A stretch of 64,000 nucleotides of DNA from an uncultured Alphaproteobacteria bacterium. GTDB lineage: Bacteria; Pseudomonadota; Alphaproteobacteria; UBA3830. How positions within the stretch are numbered: the stretch's first letter is position 1; every line of letters starts with the position of its first letter. Positions 1-8,566 of this stretch are shown here, piece by piece. Location: positions 47,636 through 111,635 of the forward strand of contig CALXQQ010000002.1 in assembly GCA_944390775.1 (NCBI GenBank). The letters run 5' to 3'. The position numbers were made by a program, and so were the translations under genes. The notes under the pieces were generated by a model that ran no database searches, was not told where the DNA came from, and worked only from the letters and a program-made list of their open reading frames with translations.

Positions 1-492
1 TTGTCTGTATATGGTTGTACGAAGTTGCAGTCTGAGCAGGTAGTGTTAGAAAATTCTAAACATGTCCTCATTATTCGTACATCTGGTTTATATTCGCGTT
101 ATGGAAAGAATTTTGTAAATACGATTACCAGATTAGCGCAATCACAGAGTAGCATTCGTGTGGTATCAGACCAAATTATGACGCCGACTTGGGCTAGAGA
201 TTTAGCCAGGGCAATAGTAGAGATACTACCTAAGTTTTGTTCATTTTCCCATTGTAAGGAACTCTATCATTTTTCTAACGCATCGCCTTGTTCGTGGTAC
301 GAGTTCGCAAATGCAATTATAAAGTTACAGCAATTTTCCTGCAGTCTTATTCCTATTCGTTTGGAAGAGTACAAGGCTGCGGCTATTCGTCCGCTTTATT
401 CTGTTTTAGATACATCTAAGATAGAGCGAGATTTCGCAGTGAGTATTCCTGCTTGGTATCACAGTTTAGCTCAGTTTTTTGCATCTCCATAA
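1..492 (+). CDS. rmlD: dTDP-4-dehydrorhamnose reductase, C-terminal part (cut by window edge)
   Basis: Only the last 163 codons are visible; the reading frame is open to the first base, so the true start lies outside the window. The visible part opens with the catalytic Tyr-x3-Lys of extended short-chain dehydrogenases (SVYGCTK, Tyr4 and Lys8 of the visible part). The usual RmlD landmarks follow: IIRTSGLY, YGKNFVNT, VVSDQIMTPTWARDLA, and near the end RPLYSVLDTSKIE. In the family this enzyme makes dTDP-L-rhamnose, the last step of the rml pathway for surface polysaccharide. No other rml gene is seen here. The family call is firm; the missing N-terminal NAD-binding half cannot be checked. Confidence 0.85.
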   Translation: MSVYGCTKLQSEQVVLENSKHVLIIRTSGLYSRYGKNFVNTITRLAQSQSSIRVVSDQIMTPTWARDLARAIVEILPKFCSFSHCKELYHFSNASPCSWYEFANAIIKLQQFSCSLIPIRLEEYKAAAIRPLYSVLDTSKIERDFAVSIPAWYHSLAQFFASP

Positions 493-551
493 AGATCTTT
501 GTTAGACGTTAACTAATGTTTGTAAAAGGTTAAAAGTGAGTTAATTATTTC

Positions 552-580
552 TTGTGATTTGGATTGTAATAAGATAGAAT
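552..580 (+). promoter_or_regulatory. Candidate sigma70-type promoter for rlpA
   Basis: A TTGTGA -35-like box at 552-557 and a TAGAAT -10-like box at 575-580 are separated by exactly 17 bases, about 30 bases ahead of the rlpA ATG at 612. The gap after rmlD is 119 bases, so a new promoter is reasonable. Between the promoter and the start there is a small CCAGG/CCTGG inverted repeat. This is pattern matching only. Confidence 0.45.
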
Positions 581-611
581 CCAGGTGTTATTTAGGTATC
601 CTGGGTTTTAG

Positions 612-1157
612 ATGGGTATAGAGAACCGAATAGAAACTGTGTTTAGGTATGCTTATTTAGCATTTTCCTTATTGTTGATTGGCTGTGCATCAGATGAGCC
701 TAGTTGCAAGTATTGGCATGCGGGTTCTGAGCGTCCATATTATATAAATGGTGTGAGGTATGTTCCGCAGGTGCACTATCAGTATTCAGCTATTGGTGTT
801 GCTTCATGGTATGGACCGCATTTTCATGATAAACCTACAGCAACGGGGCGAAGATTTGATCAGTATGCTTTGACTGCAGCTCATAGAACACTTCCGTTGC
901 CGTGTATAGTAATTGTCGAGAACTTAGAAAATGGAAGAAAACTTAAATTGTTGGTTAATGATAGAGGTCCGTATGCGCGCACAGATCGCCGTATCATAGA
1001 TTTGAGTCGCAAAGCAGCAGAGCAGTTAGGTTTTCGCCGTAAAGGATGTGCTAGGGTGAGAGTTACCTGTCTAGCAAAGGAAAGTCAGTTGGCGGCGTTA
1101 CGTTATGGCCGGCGTCCTTATCCAAGTCGTCCATCAAAAGGCATGGTATACAATTAG
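612..1157 (+). CDS. rlpA: RlpA-like septal lipoprotein (DPBB domain)
   Basis: A 181-residue lipoprotein. A hydrophobic N-terminal segment ends in a lipobox LIGC with the lipidated Cys at residue 25. A double-psi beta-barrel RlpA domain follows, from GVASWYGPHF (about residue 62) through LTAAHRTLPLP to VNDRGPYARTDRRIIDLS (about 115-135). In the family RlpA binds denuded glycan strands at the septum and in some species cleaves them as a lytic transglycosylase. The usual Glu of the TANGE-type motif is Arg80 here (TATGRRFD), while the NDRGPY Asp is kept, so enzymatic activity is in doubt. There is no C-terminal SPOR domain. It is the first of three consecutive cell-wall genes. Confidence 0.88.
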   Translation: MGIENRIETVFRYAYLAFSLLLIGCASDEPSCKYWHAGSERPYYINGVRYVPQVHYQYSAIGVASWYGPHFHDKPTATGRRFDQYALTAAHRTLPLPCIVIVENLENGRKLKLLVNDRGPYARTDRRIIDLSRKAAEQLGFRRKGCARVRVTCLAKESQLAALRYGRRPYPSRPSKGMVYN

Positions 1158-1188
1158 TGCAAGATATTGAGTGCTATTATCGAACTAT

Positions 1189-2229
1189 ATGCGCATATTG
1201 CTTAGATCATTAGTTGTATTTGTTTTATTTCTGCTGAGTCATGCATTACTGTCTGATGATCTGGTGAAATTTGGTGGTGATGGGTTGGAAACCGTTTATG
1301 TTGAAAATCCCATCAAATCTGTTGTAAAGCGTGTGTATATACAAAGAGAACACAGTGGAGATTATATTCTTGGTATCGAATTTGATAATACAGTTACGTT
1401 TGTTCCGCGTATTCACACTTTACCTTGTGGTATGAAGATTTTATTGAGTTTTTCTGAAAAGGTAGCAGCGCCACGTGCCAAAAGAATTTCTCATCCGATT
1501 TTAAAGGGATATTTCTTTGAGAAATTTGGAGATTCTTCTTTGATGTTTATTGCTGCGCTTAATATGCCTGTTAAGTTTATTTCGAAAAAATATACAGATC
1601 ATAGTATACGCATACGTTTCCAACTGTTAAAAAAGCGAGTGGTCATAGTTGATGCAGGTCATGGGGGAAAAGATCCCGGAGCGCATGGTATTACCGGAGA
1701 TTATGAAAAGAATATCACATTGCTGATGGCTATGGAGTTAAGCAATGCTTTAACCAATAGTGGAAAATATAGAGTGGTACTTACTAGGGATAAGGATATA
1801 TTTTATCCAGCAGATAAACGTGTGGAGGATTTAAAGGGGCAATCTGCAGATTTGTTGATTTCTTTGCATACAGATAGTAATCGTGATACGAGCCTAAGAG
1901 GTATGTCGATATATACCTTGCCTCCTAATAGTAAAGAATTAGATGACTTATTAAAAACATCTATTTTATTTTCGAAAACTTTAATAGGATATGTTCCGGA
2001 TTGTTGTAAGATAAAAACAAGCCCGTGTCGTAGCAGTGAGTTAAAAATTCTAAAAGTTAATGTGCCTGCTGTCTTAATAGAGTTAGGATGTTTATCAAAT
2101 AAAGTAGATAATGAGCTTCTTCATTCAAAAGAATTTAGATGGAAAATCATAAAAGCGATCCAGTATGCTATGGATGATTTTTTCAAAAAATTAGATGAGA
2201 ATAATATAAAGAACGACCATGCAAATTAG
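1189..2229 (+). CDS. N-acetylmuramoyl-L-alanine amidase (Amidase_3, AmiC-like)
   Basis: A 346-residue protein if it begins at the ATG at 1189; an in-frame GTG at 1171 would add six residues ahead of the signal peptide. The N-terminus (MRILLRSLVVFVLFLLSHA) is a signal peptide for the periplasm. Residues of about 25-150 resemble an AMIN-like targeting region. The catalytic Amidase_3 domain carries the zinc ligands in order: VIVDAGHGGKDPGA, then the Glu in GDYEKNITL, then the His in LLISLHTDS, with the catalytic Glu in AVLIELGCLSN. In the family it cuts the stem peptide from MurNAc during daughter-cell separation. It lies between rlpA and PBP1a, fitting a cell-wall cluster. Confidence 0.9.
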   Translation: MRILLRSLVVFVLFLLSHALLSDDLVKFGGDGLETVYVENPIKSVVKRVYIQREHSGDYILGIEFDNTVTFVPRIHTLPCGMKILLSFSEKVAAPRAKRISHPILKGYFFEKFGDSSLMFIAALNMPVKFISKKYTDHSIRIRFQLLKKRVVIVDAGHGGKDPGAHGITGDYEKNITLLMAMELSNALTNSGKYRVVLTRDKDIFYPADKRVEDLKGQSADLLISLHTDSNRDTSLRGMSIYTLPPNSKELDDLLKTSILFSKTLIGYVPDCCKIKTSPCRSSELKILKVNVPAVLIELGCLSNKVDNELLHSKEFRWKIIKAIQYAMDDFFKKLDENNIKNDHAN

Positions 2230-2241
2230 GATAAATACGCA

Positions 2242-4608
2242 ATGATGAAATTTTTTCGTAAATTAATAAGATTGTTAATAGCATTGTTAATATTTGGTAT
2301 AACTTCGTGTGCTGTAGTATTACTGCTGCTCTATATGTTTGCATCAGATTTGCCGGATCATAATGGTTTACTTAACTATTCTCCGAGTGTTGCAACAAGA
2401 GTGTTTTTGCGAGATGGAAGTAAGTTATGCGAATATGCTGATGAAAGACGCTATTTTATTCCTTATAATCGCATTCCACAAAAGTTAATTAATGCATTTA
2501 TAGCTGCTGAAGATAAGCATTTTTTCACGCACAAGGGTGTTGATCCGCTGGGTATTATACGTTCTGTACTGAAAAATTTGGAGAATATAGGAACAGGGAG
2601 ACGTCCTCAAGGAGCATCTACAATTACTCAACAGGTTGCTCGTATTTTTTTGATACAAAATAATGAAATTTCCTATATTAGAAAGTTGAAGGAAGCGATT
2701 CTATCTTTTCGCATAGAGTCTAGCATGACTAAACAACAAATTATTGAGTTATATTTGAATCAATTATATATGGGGTTAGGTACATATGGTGTGGCAGCTG
2801 CTGCAAAAGTGTACTTTGATAAGAGTGTACATGATCTTACTATTGCCGAGTGCGCCTATATGGCATCTCTTGCAAAAGGGGCGGGTAATTATCATCCATT
2901 GAAGCATAAGGACAGAGCCATCAAGCGTAGAAATTGGGTATTGCAAAGGCAACTAGAGGATGGGTATTTAACGGCAGCGGAAGTAGAACAAGCGCAGCAA
3001 GAGGATCTGCATGTTGTAATGAAGGTTGGTGACAACTCTATTGATTATTTTGCCGAAGAAGTAAGAAAAGTATTACGTGAAAAGGTGAACAATATCAATA
3101 GTAGTGGATTAATTGTACGGGCGACATTATCACCTGACATGCAAAAAGCAGCATATATAGCTTTAAGATCAGGATTAGAAAGAATTGATAGAGGGTTTGG
3201 TTGGAGAGGGCCAATAAAACGCATTCAGTATACGAAAAATGAAAATGCTTTATTGGTAGAACTGAAAAATATAGCTTTACCTAAAGGTGCTGAAGAATTT
3301 GTAATAGCGGTGGTTATAGATCGCAACAAAACATCTGCCCGTATTCTTACTACTCAGGGAGAAAAGAGCGAATTAGCTAAAAATGATTTGCTTTGGGCGA
3401 AAAAGTTATCTGTAGGTGATGTTATTCTTGTAAAAAGGGGAACGAATAAACAAAAAGCGGTTTGGAATTTAAAGCAGATTCCGCAAGTACAAGGCGCTAT
3501 GGTTGTTATAGAAACCGATACAGGTAGAATATTGGCTATGCAGGGTGGTTATTCTTTTCATCAAAGTGAGTTTAATCGTGTAACACAAGCTCAGCGTCAA
3601 ATGGGCTCAGTATTTAAGCCATTTGTATATTTAGCTGGATTGGAAAATGGGTTTGCGCCAAATACAATCATTGATGCTAGTTCTTTGGAAATAGATTTAG
3701 GTAATAATCTAGGGGTATGGAAACCTCAAAATTATCACGGTCAAGTATTAGATAAGGTTACTTTCAGGCGTGCCTTAGAACGCTCCATTAATACAGCCAC
3801 GATAAGAATTGCACAGAGTGTGGGGATAGATCGTATTGGAAAACTTGCTCGACAGTTTGAGTTGTTTGACAGTATGCCTCCCTATCTTTCTTATGCAATT
3901 GGTGCTGGAGAAACGACTTTGCTAAAATTAACAACTGCATATGCTATCTTTGCGAATGGAGGAAAAAAGATAGTTCCGACGCTAATTGATTATATTCAGG
4001 ATCGCTATGGTAATCCTATTTTTGTGAGCAATGAGTGTCAGGTAAACGAGTCATATTCTTTAAATGATGATATGCCTCCACAGCTGCATGATAAACGTCC
4101 ACAGATTATAGATGCGGTTAGTGTTTATCAGATAACTTCTTTGCTTGAGGGTGTTATTCAACGTGGATCTGCGGCATCAGCGGCAAAACTTGGTATTCCA
4201 ATTGCAGGTAAAACTGGCACGACTAATCATAGCAGAGACACATGGTTTATTGGATATACGCCTGACATAGCTGTTGGTGTTTTTGTAGGATTTGACGATT
4301 TCACAAGAAGTCTGGGGCGCAATGCTAATGGCGCTAATACAGCATTACCTATTTTTATAGATTTTATGGAACGTGTAAAAAGGCACTTAAAGCCTCGTCC
4401 ATTTAAAGTGCCATGCGGAGTGAAACTGCGTCAGGTTGATAGTGAAACTGGAGAACAATCATCTAGCAATGGTCATAATCTTATATGGGAAGCATTTCGA
4501 GAAGATGAATCTGAAAACACGCCATTAATAGAATCTTCAGATCAAGATAGTAGTGATAAAGCAGTATTACCTGCTGATGATATTAAACCAATATCGGGTA
4601 TCTATTAG
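2242..4608 (+). CDS. mrcA: Penicillin-binding protein 1A (bifunctional)
   Basis: A 788-residue class A PBP. A membrane anchor lies at about residues 10-35. The glycosyltransferase domain shows AAEDKHFFTHKGVDPLG near residue 85-100, followed by RRPQGASTITQQVAR. A middle OB-like region separates it from the transpeptidase domain. That domain has all three penicillin-binding motifs: SVFK (Ser456, Lys459), SIN (515-517) and KTGT (657-660). It polymerises and crosslinks peptidoglycan at the inner membrane. It starts 12 bases after the amidase stop, probably in the same transcript. The acidic, Ser-rich C-terminal tail of roughly 60 residues is not conserved in the family. Confidence 0.95.
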   Translation: MMKFFRKLIRLLIALLIFGITSCAVVLLLLYMFASDLPDHNGLLNYSPSVATRVFLRDGSKLCEYADERRYFIPYNRIPQKLINAFIAAEDKHFFTHKGVDPLGIIRSVLKNLENIGTGRRPQGASTITQQVARIFLIQNNEISYIRKLKEAILSFRIESSMTKQQIIELYLNQLYMGLGTYGVAAAAKVYFDKSVHDLTIAECAYMASLAKGAGNYHPLKHKDRAIKRRNWVLQRQLEDGYLTAAEVEQAQQEDLHVVMKVGDNSIDYFAEEVRKVLREKVNNINSSGLIVRATLSPDMQKAAYIALRSGLERIDRGFGWRGPIKRIQYTKNENALLVELKNIALPKGAEEFVIAVVIDRNKTSARILTTQGEKSELAKNDLLWAKKLSVGDVILVKRGTNKQKAVWNLKQIPQVQGAMVVIETDTGRILAMQGGYSFHQSEFNRVTQAQRQMGSVFKPFVYLAGLENGFAPNTIIDASSLEIDLGNNLGVWKPQNYHGQVLDKVTFRRALERSINTATIRIAQSVGIDRIGKLARQFELFDSMPPYLSYAIGAGETTLLKLTTAYAIFANGGKKIVPTLIDYIQDRYGNPIFVSNECQVNESYSLNDDMPPQLHDKRPQIIDAVSVYQITSLLEGVIQRGSAASAAKLGIPIAGKTGTTNHSRDTWFIGYTPDIAVGVFVGFDDFTRSLGRNANGANTALPIFIDFMERVKRHLKPRPFKVPCGVKLRQVDSETGEQSSSNGHNLIWEAFREDESENTPLIESSDQDSSDKAVLPADDIKPISGIY

Positions 4609-4701
4609 AAAATAGTAAAAAAGGTTGCTTGTTAGGTTGTATTATGTCTTGAGTTTTCATACATATAAGTGTACTTTAATCGGGGTTTGGAGTGATGTAG
4701 T

Positions 4702-5256
4702 ATGGATAAGAATAGTGAATCTTCTTTGAAGGGTGGTCGTCTTTCATTGGCAAGTAGCGAAGAAGCTATGAAAAAGTTTCAAGCTTTCAAGGATGAGTGC
4801 TTGACAGAAAAAAAAGCAATTCCTCCCAAAGCAGTGCGTGAAAAGATTGGCAGAAAAATGCGTTTCAAGAAGAATGCATCTACTGTTGCATGGTTAATAG
4901 AACATTATCCTGATTGTTTTTCTTCGACCAATATTATTCCACTGAAACTTTCAATTCATAAAGATTTGCTTGGCAAAGTAAAGGACGATAGCATTTCCAA
5001 CAACCAGTTGCGTCGTGCGTTATCATTCTATACGCGTAGACCTGTTTATTGGAGTTCTGTAGAGAAGTATGATTATCGTATTGATCTTGATGGCAATCCA
5101 GTAGAGAAAATATCACCTGAGCATAAGAAAGATGCAATAGAAAGATTATCTGTGCATCATTCAAAGTATACAGGTAATAGGTCTAATAAAAGCAGCTCAG
5201 ATAAATTTAAAAAGAGAATGGATTCTCTTAAATATCCGTTAAAAAAAGCCGTGTAG
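4702..5256 (+). CDS. ProQ/FinO-domain RNA-binding protein
   Basis: A 184-residue basic protein. The central part matches the ProQ/FinO fold: WLIEHYPDCF, then IIPLKLSIHKDLL, then NNQLRRALSFYTRRPVYW and the YRIDLDGNPVEKISPEHKK signature. The N-terminal 50 residues and the C-terminal 40 residues are rich in Lys and Ser and look flexible. Family members bind structured small RNAs and 3' ends of mRNAs as chaperones. It stands alone between PBP1a and a peptidase, with about 90 bases upstream. The family call is confident; its RNA targets are unknown. Confidence 0.82.
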   Translation: MDKNSESSLKGGRLSLASSEEAMKKFQAFKDECLTEKKAIPPKAVREKIGRKMRFKKNASTVAWLIEHYPDCFSSTNIIPLKLSIHKDLLGKVKDDSISNNQLRRALSFYTRRPVYWSSVEKYDYRIDLDGNPVEKISPEHKKDAIERLSVHHSKYTGNRSNKSSSDKFKKRMDSLKYPLKKAV

Positions 5257-5289
5257 ATTTTTGCACGCGTATTCTAGTTTATATTTAAT

Positions 5290-7308
5290 ATGTTCAAGGT
5301 GGTGTTTATGTTTCGGGTTTTGCTTGTTTTAATGTTGTTTGTTATGGGAGAAATATTTGCGGATCCAGCACCTTTGATTCCTCGTTCAGTTTTATTTGCT
5401 AAGGCTGATAGAACATCTGTGAGCATAAGTCATGCGGGAGATAAGATTTCATATTTATCTAGAGCTGATCAGCAAATTGTTCTTGTAGTTACTAATGTAG
5501 ATGGTGTTGTCCTCAATAGATTTACATTGAAACCTAGTCGGAATATTTCTAAGTATGTATGGAGTAAAGATGATCGATATTTGCTTGTATTACAGGATAC
5601 AAATGGCGATGAGAATGATCATGTGATTTGTCTCAATATTAAGGATGGCAGCAGGCGAGATCTGACTCCATTTTCTGGATCAAAATCATTTGTCATGGCA
5701 TCTAGTGATAAGTATCCTAACGAAGTAATCATTGGCTGTAATAAACGTGATTCAAGCAAGTTTGATGCGTATCGGGTAAATCTGGATACGGGCAATATGT
5801 GTTGCATTTTTGAAAATAGTCATTTTGATTCAGTGATATTTGATAATGATTTGCAAGTGCGCATGGCTTCTCGTATTAATCCAGATGGAGGAATGTCGAT
5901 ATTTTTTGTGCAAGATGGGTGTGATAAACATCCTGAAAAAAGCAAGCTCTATAAAGTAGTTTCTTTCCAGGATAGTTTTACATATGAGCTTTCTCATTTC
6001 AGTAAAGATAATAAGACGATATATGCTTTGACTGCAGAGGGACGCGATAAGCCTGCTTTGGTTGCTATAGACGCTTTTACTGGGAATGAAACAATTATTT
6101 ATGAGAATGATGATGAACCATTGGAAGGTATGGTTAATTGTGTAAGGTCGTATAGACCAGTCATTGTTTCTCTCAATTTATTAGAATCGCGTTATCAGTC
6201 TTTAGACAAAAATTACGAACGAGACCTATGTTACTTGCGTGCTTTCTTCAAGGGGGATCGTTTTCAGTTGGTTAGTGCTGATGTGAAAGGTAAGCATTAC
6301 ATAGTTTGTTCTACTGCATCTGATAAGGTTCCTACATACTATTTATACATTCGGAATCCTGAAACTAATACGCCTATAGCTATAAAATGCCTTTTTTCTG
6401 CACAGCCACTTTTAGCTTGTTATTCGTTTCAGCCAATGGAAGCTCTTAAACTGAAATCACGAGATGGTTTGGATTTAATATGCTATCTCACACGTGCTAA
6501 TGGTTACAATTCGAGTAGGCCATCTCCTTTGGTAGTATATGTTCATGGAGGTCCGTGGGCTCGCGATGAGTATGGTTTCAACAAAGTTGTGCAATTTTTA
6601 GCTAATAGAGGCTATTCGGTATTGCAAGTTAATTATCGTGGATCCACTGGGTTTGGAAAAAGATTTGCGAATGCTATTTCTAAACAATTAGAAAATGTAA
6701 GGAATGATCTATTAGATGCAGCACAATGGGCCATCAACAATGGCATTGCTGATGCTAGCAAGATTGCTATTATGGGAGGCAGTTTTGGAGGTTATTCTGT
6801 TTTGGCAGGTTTAGCTTATACTCCGCAGTTTTTTTGTTGTGGCGTAGATGTTGTTGGCCCTTCGAATTGGGTATCGTTATTGCAGAATATTCCATCGTAT
6901 TGGGCGCCTTATATTGTGCAATGGTATAATACAGTCGGCGATCCTAAGACAACTGAGGGATTGCAGTATATGCAAGAAATGTCTCCACTTACATATGTTG
7001 ATTCTATTTGTAAACCACTAATAGTTTTTCAAGGTGCAAATGATCCCCGTGTGAATAAGGTGGAATCCGACCAGATTGTAGCTAAGCTTAAGGAAAAGGG
7101 GCAAAAAGTTGCTTATGTTTTATATCCTGATGAAGGACATGGTTTCTTAAAAGAGCACAATAATATGTCGTATCTTGCGTTGACCGAATTATTTTTAGCT
7201 CAGGTGCTTGGTGGATGGTGCGAACCGTTTCATGCAGGAGAATTTGCTGAGTCTAGTCATCAAATATTAGAAGAACAAGGAGTGTCACTTAGAGGTGTAT
7301 TCCACTAG
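5290..7308 (+). CDS. S9 family prolyl oligopeptidase-like serine peptidase
   Basis: A 672-residue protein with an N-terminal signal peptide ending near IFADPAP; a second ATG seven codons in (MFRVLLV) would serve equally well. An N-terminal beta-propeller region with degenerate repeats is followed by a C-terminal alpha/beta-hydrolase domain. The catalytic triad is visible: Ser498 in GGSFGGYS, Asp585 in GANDPRV and His617 in DEGHGF. The oxyanion region is VYVHGGPWARDEYG. Family enzymes cleave short peptides, often after Pro or Ala. The signal peptide points to the periplasm, suggesting peptide scavenging or processing. Confidence 0.9.
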   Translation: MFKVVFMFRVLLVLMLFVMGEIFADPAPLIPRSVLFAKADRTSVSISHAGDKISYLSRADQQIVLVVTNVDGVVLNRFTLKPSRNISKYVWSKDDRYLLVLQDTNGDENDHVICLNIKDGSRRDLTPFSGSKSFVMASSDKYPNEVIIGCNKRDSSKFDAYRVNLDTGNMCCIFENSHFDSVIFDNDLQVRMASRINPDGGMSIFFVQDGCDKHPEKSKLYKVVSFQDSFTYELSHFSKDNKTIYALTAEGRDKPALVAIDAFTGNETIIYENDDEPLEGMVNCVRSYRPVIVSLNLLESRYQSLDKNYERDLCYLRAFFKGDRFQLVSADVKGKHYIVCSTASDKVPTYYLYIRNPETNTPIAIKCLFSAQPLLACYSFQPMEALKLKSRDGLDLICYLTRANGYNSSRPSPLVVYVHGGPWARDEYGFNKVVQFLANRGYSVLQVNYRGSTGFGKRFANAISKQLENVRNDLLDAAQWAINNGIADASKIAIMGGSFGGYSVLAGLAYTPQFFCCGVDVVGPSNWVSLLQNIPSYWAPYIVQWYNTVGDPKTTEGLQYMQEMSPLTYVDSICKPLIVFQGANDPRVNKVESDQIVAKLKEKGQKVAYVLYPDEGHGFLKEHNNMSYLALTELFLAQVLGGWCEPFHAGEFAESSHQILEEQGVSLRGVFH

Positions 7309-7376
7309 ATTAGCATTCTAAAGAAGCGATTGTTAAGATATTGGAAAAATCTGTTATCGTATGGTTGAGCATTCGC

Positions 7377-7405
7377 TTGACCAAGCGATCGGGGAAAACT
7401 ATGAT
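7377..7405 (+). promoter_or_regulatory. Strong sigma70-type promoter of recA with a palindrome over the -35
   Basis: A -35 box TTGACC (7377-7382) and a -10 box TATGAT (7400-7405) are separated by 17 bases, a near-consensus promoter 27 bases upstream of the recA ATG. The ribosome site GGAGGA at 7421-7426 sets the start at 7432. The -35 sits inside a perfect inverted repeat CGCTTgaccAAGCG (7374-7387), which could be an operator. I see no GTTC-N7-GTTC or GAAC-N7-GAAC LexA box of the alphaproteobacterial type here. Confidence 0.65.
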
Positions 7406-7431
7406 ATGTCAGTTGCTATAGGAGGAAATCG

Positions 7432-8460
7432 ATGGATAAAGAAAAGGCGCTTGAAGCGGCTCTAGCTCAAATAGAAAAAGCGTTTGGTAAGGGCTCTATC
7501 ATGAAGCTCGGTCAGAGGGGTAGTGTAGTTGATATAGAAACCATTTCTACAGGTTCTCTTGGGTTGGATGTTGCTCTCGGTGTTGGTGGTTTTCCTAAAG
7601 GACGTATAATAGAAATCTTTGGTCCTGAGAGCTCTGGTAAGACAACTTTAGCTCTGCATGCTGTTGCTGAAGCGCAAAAAAGAGGTGGAGCTTGCGCCTA
7701 TATTGATGCTGAACATGCGTTGGATCCTGTATATGCTCGTAATTTGCATGTGGATGTTGATTCGCTGATTCTATCTCAGCCGGATACAGGAGAGCAAGCA
7801 CTTGAAATTGCCGATACCTTAGTGCGTTCAGGAGCTGTAGATGTATTAGTGGTTGACAGCGTTGCTGCGTTGGTTCCTAAAGCAGAAATAGAAGGTGAGA
7901 TGGGGGATTCTCATATGGGATTACAGGCTCGTCTTATGAGTCAAGCATTGAGAAAATTGACCGCTACTGTAGCGAAATCAAACTGTATTATGATTTTCAT
8001 CAATCAGATCAGAATGAAAATAGGAGTCTTTTTTGGAAATCCAGAAACTACAACTGGTGGAAATGCGCTAAAGTTTTATGCGTCTGTTAGATTGGATATT
8101 CGTCGTGTTGGAACATTGAAGGATAAAGATACTGTTGTTGGTAATCAGGTAAGAGTTAAGGTTGTAAAGAATAAGGTTGCGCCTCCGTTTAAAGTTGTTG
8201 ATTTTGATATTATATATGGAGAGGGCATTTCGAAGACCGGCGAGTTGCTTGATATTGGATCACGTATTGGAGTGGTGGAAAAGTCAGGTGCTTGGTATGC
8301 CTTTGAAGGGCAAAAAATTGGTCAGGGTAAAGAAGCAGCTCGTAAGTACTTAAAAGATAATCCTAGTGTTGCGGATAAAATTGAGAAGGCTATTCGAGCT
8401 AATGCGGATACAGTATCTCAGACTACGGAATTTTTACCTGATCTTATTGCACAATCTTAG
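7432..8460 (+). CDS. recA: Recombinase RecA
   Basis: A 342-residue, full-length RecA. The Walker A motif GPESSGKT is at residues 64-71, and the remaining core motifs are present: [20 protein letters not shown], the L1 loop, [19 protein letters not shown] with the L2 loop, and [19 protein letters not shown]. It forms filaments on single-stranded DNA, drives homologous recombination and, in organisms with LexA, triggers the SOS response. The start is fixed by a strong GGAGGA site. The C-terminal tail is short and not very acidic. It is followed by about 100 bases without a gene. Confidence 0.98.
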   Translation: MDKEKALEAALAQIEKAFGKGSIMKLGQRGSVVDIETISTGSLGLDVALGVGGFPKGRIIEIFGPESSGKTTLALHAVAEAQKRGGACAYIDAEHALDPVYARNLHVDVDSLILSQPDTGEQALEIADTLVRSGAVDVLVVDSVAALVPKAEIEGEMGDSHMGLQARLMSQALRKLTATVAKSNCIMIFINQIRMKIGVFFGNPETTTGGNALKFYASVRLDIRRVGTLKDKDTVVGNQVRVKVVKNKVAPPFKVVDFDIIYGEGISKTGELLDIGSRIGVVEKSGAWYAFEGQKIGQGKEAARKYLKDNPSVADKIEKAIRANADTVSQTTEFLPDLIAQS

Positions 8461-8566
8461 GATAAATATTTCGTCTTTAACGATATGTTATTAAAATTGT
8501 GCTACTAAGCGTAGTATGAATATATTGAGGTCGACATAAGCATGTTGATATTGTTTGGAGCAGTAT

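Noticed and set aside
7309..7431. LexA operator ahead of recA
   Set aside because: I looked for the direct-repeat GTTC-N7-GTTC form and its complement and found none.
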